A DNA stretch of 64,000 nt from Megamerina dolium (taxonomy: Eukaryota; Arthropoda; Insecta; Diptera; Megamerinidae), in assembly GCA_963854835.1 (NCBI GenBank), contig OY978525.1:111117417-111181416 (forward strand). Direction: 5' to 3'. Numbering within the stretch: the first letter of the stretch is position 1; every line of letters begins with the position of its first letter. Below the pieces are notes generated by a model. That model worked only from the letters and a program-made list of their open reading frames with translations, was not told the origin of the DNA and made no database searches. Shown one piece after another: positions 1-11,728 of this stretch. A program made the position numbers and the translations under genes.

Positions 1-219
1 TTCTTCCGACAGTAACAACTTGCCATGAAAAAGCTTCTAAAAAGAACTCTGTGACAAAGCTCAGAAAAAGTGATGTCACAAGTGTTCTGCCGTTCGGAAC
101 CGGCTAAAATAAGTAGGTCCCTTCTAATATTGTCCAAAATTTAAGACGCACAACAGTAATGGAAGAGAAGCTCGGCCAATGAGCCCTTTGGGGCTTTAAG
201 TGCCACATATTTATTTTTT
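1..219 (+). repeat. tRNA-derived SINE, 3' part, cut by window edge
   Basis: The sequence matches the 3' two thirds of the SINE at 3684-4044 almost base for base, from the TTCTTCCGACAG segment to the end AAGTGCCACATATTTATTT. The tRNA-like head lies outside the window. Confidence 0.85.
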
Positions 220-1195
220 ATAGATGGATGTATCCGTCCATCTTTTCTGGAAGACGTTGGTGGTGATAACCTCCAAATTATGCTTACACGTGAGTATGGG
301 GATCCCTAACCGAGAATTCTCCTAGGATTTAGTAGTTTTATTGACTGCATTAGAATAAAGGTGTTTTTTTTTTTAAATTTGGCCCGTTTTAGGCTGTTAG
401 TTGGACCACTTCCGAAACGAATGCTTTCGTGAGAGATTCCATTGGAATTATTTCGAAAATTCGTGTCCTGAAAGGAACTCATCGAGCGATTTTAGGATAG
501 TCTTCTGATAACCTTCTACTCTGAAAACTAACACTAACCATGTGTAATCAGTCGCCGTCCCGCTGATTATTCACCTTTTCGTGAAGCTAATCTCCCGTTT
601 AATGGTTTGATATAACGAATAAGTTCTGTAGATAGCCCTACAGAACTACATCACGTATAGACAACCTTATATGTAAGCTAAAAATTGAGCTACCACAAGC
701 GGGTAATTAGTTCTAGAGCCTTCTGCTCTAAAAATAGGTCCCTTTAAGACCCAGTAAACGGCCTCCTACTAAGGCAAGCATCAGGAATAACCAATGGGCG
801 TTGGTTATCTCTTCTAAACACATCCCTCACTTCACCGTCTGTATAGTGCAGGGTATTAGTAGACAAATTCATATATATAAACGTAGATAGGATAGGTCAC
901 ATCAAAAGATATATTGTATTTGTAATTAAAGTGAGTAAGCTACACCAACCGATCCGAACACTCCCAATGTCGGTAAATTTACTTATTAATTTTTTTTTTT
1001 GAATAAGTAGTGCGAAATTCACTCTCCTCCCATAATAAGAGTTTGTCTGCATCCCTCTTGTTTCGACACTGGGAGACTGAGCGTTCACCCCTGAACTGGA
1101 AACAAAAGGTACGCGTTACAATGGCGTTCTGTCCTCAAATTTACAGTTCGTTCTCTTCCCTCAAGAGCATTTACAATAATTGAAAAAAAAAAAAA
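220..1195. other. Intergenic, unclassified repeat-like DNA
   Basis: No coding sequence is recognisable. The stretch 1040-1110 resembles 47740-47826, so at least part belongs to a dispersed family (see findings). Composition is less AT-rich than the deep intergenic regions, which suggests old element sequence. Confidence 0.4.
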
Positions 1196-1325
1196 AAAAC
1201 GAAAGGCTACGAAAGCGCCGGGGATCGGCATTTATTTCGAATGATGGTATATATCTGTGTCGGCAAAGAATTGGCAATTCTTAGGACAAATAGTAAGGAA
1301 AGAGTTCTGTGACCACAAAGATTAG
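1196..1325 (+). repeat. Diverged SINE fragment
   Basis: A degraded copy of the middle of the same SINE. Recognisable blocks are the CCGGGGATCGGCAT region, the GTCGGCAA...GAATTGGCAATTCTT block and the GAGTTCTGTGACCACAAAG block, in the same order as in the full-length copy at 3684-4044. Head and tail are lost. Confidence 0.5.
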
Positions 1326-1328
1326 AAT

Positions 1329-1866
1329 TTTTTTTCTTTTGTTAAATAAGTCAATAAAAATTGAATCTTTCTAAAATACTTAGAAACTATTTGTTGAGTC
1401 GCGAGGTATAGCAATTTCACAGCATATTCAGTGTGTCTTTTCTTTTTAATCGACGATACCCCGTGCTCAGCAACAATTGCCTAGCACTGGGATTCGGATG
1501 ATTGTGTAATTTTTGAATGTAGCTTCTGCAGGATATTGCAACTTCCTCAGAAATTGTGGGTACATTTAAATCTCGATGGATGTTAACGTTCCTCATATAC
1601 CAAGGAGCGTTTATAATAATTTGCAGACACTTGGATTGTATTCGCTGCAATTTTTCGATATTCTAGGGAGATGTGGTGCCCCAAAACTGAATACCATAAG
1701 TCCAAATTGGCTTCAGGATTGCTTTATATAATAGCACTTTGTATTCGAGATTCAACTTTGATCTTTTGTGTAACAGCCACCATAATTGATTCATTTTAAG
1801 CTTGATCTGAGTTTTCTTTGCCTCTATGTGTTTTTTCCAGGTCAGCTTTCTGTCATTAATTTAGAG
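1329..1866 (-). mobile_element. Jockey-type non-LTR retrotransposon, 3' end of RT ORF
   Basis: Read on the minus strand this is the C-terminal end of a Jockey-clade reverse transcriptase. It contains LTWKKHIEAKK, then the YKAILKPIWTYGIQFWGT thumb-region block, then NAPWYMRNVNIHRDLNVPT and ARQLL...RRLKR. The conceptual frame carries a stop near 1672 (plus coordinates), so it is dead. A T-rich run at 1329-1340 would be the poly(A) tail of the minus-strand element. The catalytic RT core, endonuclease and ORF1 are absent, which is ordinary 5' truncation. Confidence 0.8.
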
Positions 1867-2686
1867 TGGGGGACATGTATCTAGCCTTAGCGTGAAGGTT
1901 ACATGTACGCTCTTTGATTCATTCATAATTCATAATAGTGCTTTAATAATTTTTTCTTAATGTACAAATTTATGTTGTTTTTAATAAAATTGTATGTAAT
2001 TAGTTTTTATAAAACGAAAAAAAAAAAAAAATAAATATATATTTGAAACAATTTTTGCCTTCTTTGGATTGGAACCCGGGTCGTTCCCAATGTGGAGCTC
2101 AGATCTAATCACTTCGCTACTGCACTATGTCTGCGGTTAAATTCTCTAATCCATTAATGATGAATGATGAATGCGAGAAATTCCTGCTGGGACTACACTC
2201 AATCGCAATACATAACATATACAGTATACATAAGCATGAATATTTATTTAATTTGATTAACCTCTTGAGGCAAAACACATTAAACAAAACAAATCAAATC
2301 TCATCTCATCTCATCTCATCTTATAATGAGCATAAAAATGAACTTAAATAATTTAAATATAGAAACAAAACAAAAAATAATAATAATTATAATAACAACT
2401 ACAACAACAACAATATCATCCACCACCACCACCACCACCACCACCGTCACCACCACCATCACCACCACCACTATCACCAATAACCAAAACAAAACTAACT
2501 TGACTAACTGATTACTTAGGTTCCCATCAACATTTACATAAGCATTTTGATGGAGCAATTTTTTGTTGTAGTTTCTGTTGTTGTTGTTGCTTTTTTTCTT
2601 CTTCACTGTTTCGTTGAAACTGCAATAACTCAACAACTTACAATTTATCATTGTAGACATTAATATCTATAGAGTTATTGTAACAG

Positions 2687-2724
<38 letters not shown>

Positions 2725-3070
2725 GGTAAATTAATATTAATTAATATAGCTTAAATAGATATGTATTCTATGTTAAATGATCTTTGATATTTTACAACAA
2801 TAACAACAACAACAACCATAACAGAAACGACAGAAAAAAAAAATTACTACCAAAATACATAGTACATCACACATATAAAGGGTGTATATTTAGGATTGAA
2901 CATTTTTTTTTTGTTAATAAATTATTTTGTTAGAATTATTGTCATAATATTGCTGAAGATTGGTAAATAATACTTATTCGAATGAAAACCACCAAAGAAA
3001 ACTGTGCTTTTTTTTTTGGAATGAAAATATATTTTTATATAAATATATCAAGACTATGTATTATTTGGCG
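1867..3070. other. AT-rich spacer with trinucleotide repeats
   Basis: There is no gene here. It contains an (ACC)n tract with interruptions at 2418-2480, a (GTT)n tract at 2687-2726 and shorter (AAC)n runs near 2798-2815. Open frames across these tracts are low-complexity translations. Confidence 0.7.
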
Positions 3071-3072
3071 TA

Positions 3073-4556
3073 CGAGGGCAGTCCCAGAACTACCTGGCCT
3101 AACAAAGAAAACACAACAAATTTCGGAAAGTTTTTCTCAAATTTCTCAACATAATCTCCTTTTAACTTTATACACATGTCCCAACGATATTCTATAGCTT
3201 CGATACCCTGTTTATAGTATGAACTACAGAGCTCATTAAAATAGCAATCTACCGTAGACTCCATCTCTTTATTGTTTGCAAATCTTTCTTTTCGTTAATT
3301 TCATCACTTAAACGCTGCAACAACAAATTAGCATAATACTCGCCGTTGATTGGTTTTCCTTTTTGAAGATAATCAATAGAAATTATCCCAAATGCATCCC
3401 CAAAAAACAGACGCCATAATCTTGCCTGTAAATGGAACTGTCTTCGCCTTCTTTGGACACGATTCTCCCCTTTTTTTCAGTCCACTGTTTTGACTGCTCC
3501 TTTGTCTCAGGTGTGAAGTGGTGGACCCATATCTCATACATGGTTAGGAATCGACAAAAAAACTCGGCTTAAACAGTCTATAGAAACATCTTCACGACTT
3601 TGTTTTTGTTCTATTGTGAGCAAACGCGGCACCCATCTTGCACACAGCTTTTTCATCTCCAAATTTTCGGTCAATATACGATGTGGGTGCCGTAGCTCAG
3701 TGGTTAGTGTGTTCGCCTTCTGATCTGTAGGTCGTGGGTTCAATCCCCGGCTGATGCATAACAAATTTAATATCGAAAAGATTTTTCTTTCGAATGGTAC
3801 CCACCTGTCGGCAAGCAATTGGCAATTCTTCCGACAGTAACAACTTGCCATGAAAAAGCTTCTTAAAGAACTCTGTGACAAAGCTCAGAAAAAGTGATGT
3901 CACAAGTGTTCTGCCGTTCGGAACCGGCTAAAATAAGTAGGTCCCTTCTAATACTGTCCAAATTTAAGACGCACAACAGTAATGGAAGAGAAGCTCGGCC
4001 AATGAGTCCTTTGGGGCTTTAAGTGCCACATATTTATTTATTTTTATACGATGTATAGCACTTTTTGAAATTCCTGTAATTTTACCTAGCTCACGAACCG
4101 TCTTCTATACAATACCATTTTCATCATCCAATAACATTTTGTGGTTTTTTTTTTACCGTTTCTGACGTGGTCACCTTAATTGGTTGACCACTACGGTGTT
4201 CGTCTTGGCAGCTTGGCAGTACGATCTCGTCTGAACTCTGACACACAATATTTTATGGTCGTTTATGAAGGAGCAGACTCCCCCAGAGTAGAATGTAGTT
4301 CAGATTTAATATTTGTTGGACTGAGACCTTTCAAATGCAAGTATTGAATTATATAACGATGACCAATTTTGTCCATGTTTACAAATTCACTGAGGTCGTT
4401 AACTTTCAAAAGCTCTAAAAAAAAGTGCTAAACAACATGGCGCCTTGAAACTTAAAACATATGTTTTATAAGGTTGCCATATTTCACCGAAATAATTTTT
4501 TTTTAAATACTACCTCCATCTATATGTCAGGTCAGGTAGTTCTGGGACCGTCCTCG
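3073..4556 (-). mobile_element. Mariner element, defective, containing a nested SINE
   Basis: Both terminal inverted repeats are visible: CGAGGGCAGTCCCAGAACTA at 3073 and its near-complement ending at 4556, each flanked by a TA target duplication (3071-3072, 4557-4558). The minus strand encodes a decayed mariner transposase, from MDKIGHRYIIQYLHLKGLSP (around 4375) to YYKQGIEAIE and LKGDYVEK (around 3140-3230). The first catalytic Asp is replaced (TMYEIWVHHF, where the paralogue has TMDD), and the segment holding the second and third Asp (QDNAPVH, SPDLAPSD) is deleted around 3290. Without the SINE at 3684-4044 and one copy of its target duplication, the element is about 1.1 kb. It is a sibling of the copy at 54794-55924. 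Confidence 0.92.
3684..4044 (+). repeat. Full-length tRNA-derived SINE with target site duplication
   Basis: The 361-bp unit begins TGGGTGCCGTAGCTCAG. It has a pol III A box (TAGCTCAGTGGTTAG, 3693-3707) and a B box (GGGTTCAATCC, 3736-3746) spaced as in a tRNA, followed by a unique body and the terminus AAGTGCCACATATTTATTT. It is flanked by a perfect 9-bp duplication TATACGATG (3675-3683 and 4045-4053) and sits inside a mariner. This is the reference copy for the family in the window. Confidence 0.93.
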
Positions 4557-4678
4557 TACTGTTATTGTACACATGACTCATAATTTTTTGATCATATAAA
4601 AGAACACCCTGTATTTATTTATAAAGTCCTTTAGGGCATTTGCATTGATGAAATAACTATGATCTACTTAAGTAATAT

Positions 4679-4715
<37 letters not shown>

Positions 4716-6289
4716 ACGTACCATATAAGTATAGAGTGAAAGCTTTTTAGATGGACATCATTGTTGCAAACGCTGTTCTTACAAAATTTACTATACCTTA
4801 ATAATTAACTGCCTAAAATAGTAGTGCCTACCTCTGGGAATTCGAATATCCGCCTATTAGAACTTTCAAATGCAATTTTCTGTGCACTCTGTATTATTAC
4901 CAAATGATGAGAACAATTTCTGAGAATGAGAATTTTTCTTTTTTTTTGAAATTTTGGTATTATTTAAAAATAATATATACAATAATAAAAATTATTAAAA
5001 TATTTTTAAGTAAAAACATGATTGCTATTCTCATATATCACTTAATCCATCAGCTATTTAATATATAAATAAGCAACAATTAGTGGCATCCAGTTAGTCA
5101 TGAGAGTATATGTAATCGATGATTTCGTGATAATTTTTTTTTTTTTTTTACTATCGAAATATACAATTTGATGTGTTCGTTAAGCATTGAGATGAGAGGG
5201 GTATACTTATGCGGACTTGTCAGTGTCTATATCAATACAAACAAAATACTACAAAAGGTATGAAATACTATGAACAAAAAACATGAAGATATTAAAATGC
5301 TCATATGTATCTATTTACATATTTAAATAATTTTTGGGATTTTTATTTCACTAGTACTGTGAATGTTGTCGTGGTTGTTGTGGTTGTTGATGCTGCTATT
5401 CGATATACATTGTATGTATTTGTATATTAAAAGGTATAATTTAAATGGTTTATTTTGATTATTTTATGTGGGATTAATTAATTTTTATTCATAATGAAAC
5501 ACGTCATCGACAATTTGTGTTGTTGTTGTTGTTGTTTTTGCTGCTCATGTAGACATTTTGAATGTAAATATTGTTGTATTTGCTAATTATAATAATATCT
5601 CTATATATGATTAGCTCTTCTGTATATTTTCGGTTGAATTGAGGTATAATTTAAATATAAAAAAAATAAATATTTATCTCATTATTATTATTATTATTAT
5701 TTTTATTATGATTATTGTTGTTTGATTTTCTTATAATCATTTATTAAATTATCTAATTGACATTAATCGTTTTTTGAAATCATAAAACTATGAAGATGTG
5801 TTAATTAATACATTACCGGCGCCATCAGTTTCTTCACAATGTTCGCATTGCAATCGTAAAAATTATATAATTTAAGCATACAGCAGACATCATACTAATA
5901 ATTACAAATGTTTTTTTTTTGGTATATTTAAGCACTCATTTCATTTAAAGATACTACAGATAAAATATGCTTCACCTACTGTCTATCCTATAGCATGGCA
6001 CAGTTTATAACGTCAAAAATGAAACTTTTGTTTTTTTTTTTTATTTCTTTATTTCATATGATATGCATCTACAATTTTGTTGGGTTTTACTCTAAGGAAA
6101 TACCATTTAACTTTAGTGTGTATATTTTGAAAAAATTTTAATATTGGCCGGAAATAGGATGCATTTATAATTGCTTTTAAATATGTTAATTAACAGCATA
6201 GTTAAATTAGATTAAATAATAATAAAATTAAGAAAAATGAATAAAATTAGTCTTACATTTGTAATAGAAAATATAAGTGAAGAGGTAGG
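4557..6289. other. AT-rich intergenic DNA
   Basis: There are no coding signals. It includes a (GAT)n tract at 4679-4715, several T-runs, and (TTA)n near 5684-5700. Nothing else stands out. Confidence 0.7.
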
Positions 6290-7322
6290 GGATATGAGAG
6301 CAAAATGTAAGACTTTATGATTACAAAACGACAATTTGATCATAAATCTAAGATTATCATCTCAGACCGTGATGAATGGGACTTTGGAGGACCTTGGTTC
6401 GATCCTAGAAATCTGAAATGGTTCACAGATGGATCAAACAGAGACTCTGCAGTCGGTGCGGTAATCTACGGAACCAAGACCAAAATTTCAGAACCAATGG
6501 GCAGATGACCTAGTGTCTTTCAGGCTGCAATTCAAGCAATTTCAATATGCGCAAGGTTAAATCTGAAAAGAGGCATCAAGGGCGCACATAATGCTATCTA
6601 TTCAGATAGTCAAGCACTAGATTCATATTCTATAGAATCGAAACTAGTGGAAGAATGCTTCAACAACTTCCAATCTTTAGGTGTAATTAATAACATTGTA
6701 CTTGCCTGGGTTTCTGATCATTCAGGGATGGAAGGTAACGAAATTGCTGATGAATTAGCCAGGGCTGGATCAGCACCAAACCTCATAGGCTCAGAGCCAT
6801 ACTGTGGTATCAACTGGGCGGAGGTTACATCAAGAATAAATATTAGGAAAATAGTAGATTTTTTTCTCAGGTCATTACTACTGGAAGTACCATCTCGTCA
6901 CATTACACATACACGACGACATGGAGTGCCGGCTCTATTTAGAAGAGGATGTAATCACAGAATACTTATTGTGTAACTGTATTTCATTGGCAAGGGTGAG
7001 CATATTTCATCGTGATCATCGTGAATACGGAAGTATTAAAAAATGCCTCTGCTAGGGACATTCTAAACTTCATCCGCAAGGCGGAAAAGATACTGGACAT
7101 GGGACATGGGTGTCAATTACTTCATTTCTTTAGACTAGGAACATCTCGGTAGACACGAATCTGATGACATAAATTGCAACTAAACCAATAGGGTATAGTA
7201 GATAGTATAATTGTGATCAAGTGGAACACAAAAATTTAAATGTAGTGTGACAAAAAAAGATCTATTAGTTCGTAGTGTCGGCCTTTGGGCAATCTACAAC
7301 AGTAAATTATTATTATTATTAC
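6290..7322 (+). mobile_element. Non-LTR retrotransposon 3' fragment: RNase H domain, zinc knuckle remnant, (TTA)n tail
   Basis: The plus strand encodes a retroelement RNase H domain. It shows KWFTDGSNRDSAVGAVIYG (first Asp), IYSDSQALDS (DSQ motif), VLAWVSDHSGMEGNEIADEL and then IGSEPYCGINWAEV. A C-terminal Cys/His cluster follows near 6925 with one Cys mutated (CRLYLEED where C-x2-C is expected). One in-frame stop (6506-6508) and later frameshifts inactivate it. The sequence ends in (ATT)n at 7306-7322, the kind of TAA-type tail seen in I-clade elements. RT and endonuclease are missing, from 5' truncation. Clade assignment (I/LOA/R1 group) is an inference from the RNase H. Confidence 0.82.
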
Positions 7323-7949
7323 TACATGTGACTACTTAATGGTGTTTTTAAAAGCAATTATGCTGGCAGAATTCTGACAAATAGCTTCATAAGCTATTTG
7401 AAACGTTAATGCTAATGAGTTGAGGAACTTCTGCGATTTGTCTACATTCGAAATGGAGCCGATAAAAGTGAGTTCAAATATTCTTGGATTAACGAATAAT
7501 TTTGATATATTGAAATCGGGGTCACTTTTCGCCAACTTAACCATTGAAGTTGAAGGTGCAAGTAGCCCATAGTATTTCCGTGATTTCGGTGAAGGTTTTA
7601 CATCGCATAAAAATATGGCTTGATGAGCACACAAAATTCATGTTTGTCCATTCCATCCATTTTTGTCGAAATTCACGAGTTTAACTGCTTTCAATGTCTA
7701 TCAAATACAAACTAACTGGCACAGCAGTGGCAGTGTTGCATTTAAAGTAATACCGTGAATTCACATCTAGCTGCCTTCGTACGAATTGCTTTAAATGCTT
7801 AAATATTGAAATATTTTTATTGGAATTGAAAGTAAAAGGGGTCTCGGCTTATAAATCGGGAAACAATTTCTTGTTTATGTGTTTCTTTGGCTCTACAGCA
7901 TTAGTTAATACTATTATTTAAATTTTCGATTACATTTCGATATAATTAC
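7323..7949. other. Intergenic; unidentified 100-codon frame on minus strand
   Basis: The minus strand has an open frame at 7332-7634 that is not low-complexity but matches no family I recognise. It may be part of an old element or chance. Nothing supports expression. Confidence 0.3.
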
Positions 7950-8515
7950 GTTTTAAATTCACTAATGGTTTTGATGTGGTTCTCTTTGTGGTTGTCGTTT
8001 TCCAAATTCCGAAAGAAGTGGTAGTCATTGGGTGCAAGGTCGGATGAATACGATGACGGAGATTTTCCAAATCCAACTCCTGTAGCTTTGCCTCAGTCAT
8101 TTCTGCAATATGTTGATGTGCACACTTTAATCGCCAGATTCCGCATCATTTCGTCCAGTTACATATAGTAGACATTCGCCGTGATCGATTCTCCCGGTTT
8201 CATGAAGCTGTTGTGGTGTAGATTACACCGCCTCCAGACCACCAAAACAGTAACCCTCAGCTTCTTTTTGTACGAGCTTCGTTTCCACCAGTGTTTCGGT
8301 GCTTCATCTCGGTCCAATCACTGCGATGAATGCTTGTGATTTTCACAAAGCATCCATTTCTCATCACACGTAACAATTCGATTCCACAATGGTTCGCTTT
8401 TGTTGCGAGCTATGTGAAAGGCAAGCTTCAAGGCAAGCGTTATTGGTTTTCATTAACTTTGTATGGTACCCACTTGTCTAGTTTTTTCACTTTGCCGATT
8501 TGAGGCAACATCAAT
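7950..8515 (-). pseudogene. Mariner transposase remnant (cecropia/Hsmar1-like)
   Basis: Minus-strand translation with frameshifts gives KVKKLDKWVPYKV, RIVTCDEKWMLCENHKHS (first catalytic Asp), RDEAPKHWWKRSS, SFMKPGESITANVYYM and SDLAPNDYHFFRNLENDN (third Asp). The part with the second Asp is garbled or deleted. The TCDEKW and PKHW pattern is typical of mariners related to the cecropia subfamily. No inverted repeats could be placed, so the boundaries are those of the recognisable coding part. Confidence 0.78.
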
Positions 8516-8621
8516 GATAAATCGTGTGCACTTTGTACCGGATTCGATTCGATTGTGGTGTGATTTTCAATAAACGGAACATTTATACTTCTCAAAAGTA
8601 ATTGTACATGATATATTCTAG

Positions 8622-9414
8622 TAAAGTGTCATGCTGTTGGCCTATGCCGACTATATTGACATAATCGGCATGAACACTTGAGAGGTTAGTCGAGCATTCT
8701 CAGAGTTGGAAAGAGAGTCGCGTCGGATGAGTGTTACGGTGAACGAGGGCAAGACGAAGTATCTAGTGTCTACAAACAAAGAGTCCCGGCGTCTTGGACA
8801 GCACGTCACTGTTGACAACTACGCTTTTGAAGTAGTAAGGGACTTTGTCTAACTTGGAACCAGCATCAACAACTGTAATGACGTCAGCCTGGAGATCATG
8901 CGTAGGATAACTCTTGCCCTCTCTCAAAGAACGAAAACTACACTCTACAAGTCTCTCATCATGCTTATCCTAACATATGGTGCTGAAGCCTGGACAATTT
9001 CCACCTCGGATGAGCGAATGCTTAGAGTTTTCTAGAGAAAATTCTTACGCAAGATCTTTGGACTTATTTGCGTTGGTGACGAGTACCGAATAAGGTACAA
9101 CCATGAGCTGTATGAGCTGTATGCCGATATTGACATAGTATCAAAATCCAGCGGCTGCGCTGGCTAGGTCATGTCGATCGGATGGAAGAACACGCTCCAG
9201 CTAAGAAGGTGTTATATTTGGGACCCGCTGGAGGACGACGCAGAAGAGGAAGACCTAACCTCCGGTGGAAAGACCAAGTACTGGAGAACCTGACGGCGCT
9301 TGGAATTTCTAACTGGCGCCAGCTGGCGAAGAACAGAGATGGCTGGCGAAGCATGTTATATTCGGCCTAAATCGATATTCGGTTGTTATGGCCACATAAG
9401 TAAGTAAGTAAGTA
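8622..9414 (+). mobile_element. Endonuclease/RT LINE (RTE-like), 5'-truncated copy with (AAGT)n tail
   Basis: The sequence starts within the RT palm: the catalytic YADD box reads AYADYIDIIG, so the second Asp is lost. It continues through VNEGKTKYLVST, YAFEVVRDFV, KTTLYKSLIM and the C-terminal domain RWLGHVDRMEEHA, RRRRGRPNLRWKDQ and ISNWRQLAKNRDGW. Internal stops and a frameshift make it dead. The 3' end is GTTATGGCCACATAAGTAAG followed by more AAGT repeats, shared with the copy at 57747-59343. The C-terminal RGRP..RW domain recalls RTE-like LINEs; clade naming is tentative. Confidence 0.85.
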
Positions 9415-11251
9415 TTCTAGTACTCCTTCTACCTTCTCAATTATGTAGTTTAGGATTTCAGCCCAAATTTCGCCTATATGCCTTCCACATACTAACACCG
9501 TACCGGTGCGGTATATAAATAAGTTGGTCTAGGCCGATGAAATGGTCATTTTGTATTTAATTGTTTGTCGATCTACATTGAATCGCATAGGTATCAAACC
9601 AAATTAAATTTCAAGGTATTTATCATATATTTAAAAAAATCGTTTCTTCTTCTTCTTTAATAATCTACCTCTCTCTCTCTCTCTCTCTTGTACTCTTTAC
9701 ACCTCTCCCTCGCTCTATATCTAATAAATAATCCTGATTAATTGATTAATTGCTAAACTAGATTAGATTAGTTGCTAACAGACTGAAATAAATCAATATA
9801 TGTATCTAGGTAAAGCTATATTTATAGTATTGAGACAATCGAAAAAATTGTGAATTCATTTAATCATTTATTTAGTATAATATTTTGCTGTTGGCTTAAA
9901 GCTAGGGTTAAAATAAAACTTTGCTATTATAAATCTTTAGAATATTAAATAAAAGTAGACATTTTTTAAAACAATAGTATACATATTATTATATATGTAT
10001 AAGAGACATATAGTCACATAAAAACGTATGCCAAAATTCTAAAAGAAAAAAAAAACCAACACGATAAAATTTTTTTTTTTTATAAACCAGGCTTAAGCAA
10101 ACAACAATTAATTAAACGCTCAGTTGGCGGTATTATGCTGGCATCTCACATGCCGCTCTTATTACCACTACATATACTGAAATATATATATGTGTGTATA
10201 TGTCAGTATGCGTAACTCGACTATACAACAACAATTTCGATTTTATATTCATTTTATTTTTAACAACCGCAACAGCAGTTACACTCAATTATTGAACACC
10301 TTAAGAAACACTATAACAAACAGTGTTCCTACATATCGTCTGTGGATGTATGTATGTGTGTATGTCTATATACGACAATCTCTTAACTGCAACAGTGATG
10401 ACGCCAAAGACAACATTAATATTATCACACAACAACAACAACACCATAATGTTAAAAATGTAAAATTATAATAAAATATGCATCGTCGTGGAAACGATGA
10501 GCGCAAGAGAGCGAATACGAAAGCCTATCTTACATAAATGAGTTGAGTGAGTGTTTATTGCATATACGAGTATAATTGAGTATTGAGTGAGAGAACGAAT
10601 GAAAATGTTGATTTTGGTGACATTTAAGAGAGTCTATGTCTGCTTCGTATATTGTTTCGTTAAGATCGAGAAATCATATTAGTAAAAAACACACAAAAAA
10701 AAAAAATAATAAATCAACACTGTTCGGCTGCACTTTATTTCATTGAATGAATACAGAAGGCGATTAGGTTGAGTTCAGGGGCAAATTACATTATTTTACA
10801 CCTTTTGATTGTTAATTCGTTTCTTTTTTTTTCATTTTTTATTGATGGATTTTCTTTATTTTATTTTATTGTTGCTTTTATTTGTATATAAAATTTTTAA
10901 TACATCAAATTTTGTGAAGCATCTACCCAAGTCTTTTTGCTGTCCATCTATCTATTTGGCTGTCTCTGTGTCTTAGTTGTCTGGTTGTTTGCATATCCAT
11001 ATACATATATACATATACGGTATTACTCATGCCTTAAGCATATGGAATGTTGTACGATTTAAGAATGACATTGACCAACTAGTATGCATATGCCATTCTG
11101 TAAAAGTTTGGGTAAATGTTTGAATAATTTCTGATTTTTTTGCTAAATAGATCATTTATATTTTGTAGGGAGTTATTAGAGTACGCTTTATATGTGTTTA
11201 CAATAAAAAAGTTCTTATGGTTATTTCATTTTTACATTGGATTTGACCGAA
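9415..11251. other. AT-rich intergenic DNA
   Basis: No genes. It contains a (TC)n tract near 9671-9690 and poly(A)/poly(T) runs. Open frames such as 10190-10471 have no recognisable domain and are interspersed with CAA/ATA repeats. Confidence 0.7.
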
Positions 11252-11375
11252 TGTGACGTCACAGTAGTTCTAAGAGTTGCATTATTCATACATTATTACG
11301 CATTGTTTACATTATTGTTTTCAATTTGTTCCCTTTTTGCTCATTCTCTCTCGCAGGTGAACTACTGTGACGTCA
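11252..11375. repeat. Inverted repeat with two CRE-type TGACGTCA palindromes
   Basis: TGTGACGTCACAGTAGTTC (11252-11270) reappears inverted as GAACTACTGTGACGTCA (11359-11375), separated by 88 bases. Each arm holds a perfect TGACGTCA palindrome (11254-11261, 11368-11375), the binding site of CREB/ATF-type bZIP factors. The arrangement could be regulatory or the ends of a small inverted-repeat element. Confidence 0.6.
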
Positions 11376-11728
11376 TATCTAGAAAAATCCTCTCTCTGAT
11401 GGAGGCAATCTTCTTTTTTATCATTCTTGAAATGACCGTTCCTTTTTAAAAAAATACTATTTAAAATGTGTCTCATTGAATTCAAAGAGATCCATGACAT
11501 GGTAACGGTTTAGATAAATGACATTGTAAATCCTTTATAAATCTTATAAGAGTCATTTTCGACAGCACTCTCCTTCAACACTTCGGATATGATCTTAATT
11601 CTTGAGAATTATCTCATTTTAAGACAGCAGCAATTTTTATAAATTGACATTTTTCGAATGTCTTACATTTCATATTTTTCTAAGTTTCTTATTTTTTAAT
11701 TTTTTGACTTCACTCTATGGTGCAAAGA

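Noticed and set aside
3684..3757. tRNA gene suggested by A and B boxes
   Set aside because: The tRNA-like head is joined to a repeated body and 3' tail, has several dispersed copies with target duplications, and the anticodon arm does not fold cleanly. It is a SINE.
7332..7634. 100-codon minus-strand ORF
   Set aside because: No recognised family or supporting context; kept only as a note in the intergenic entry.
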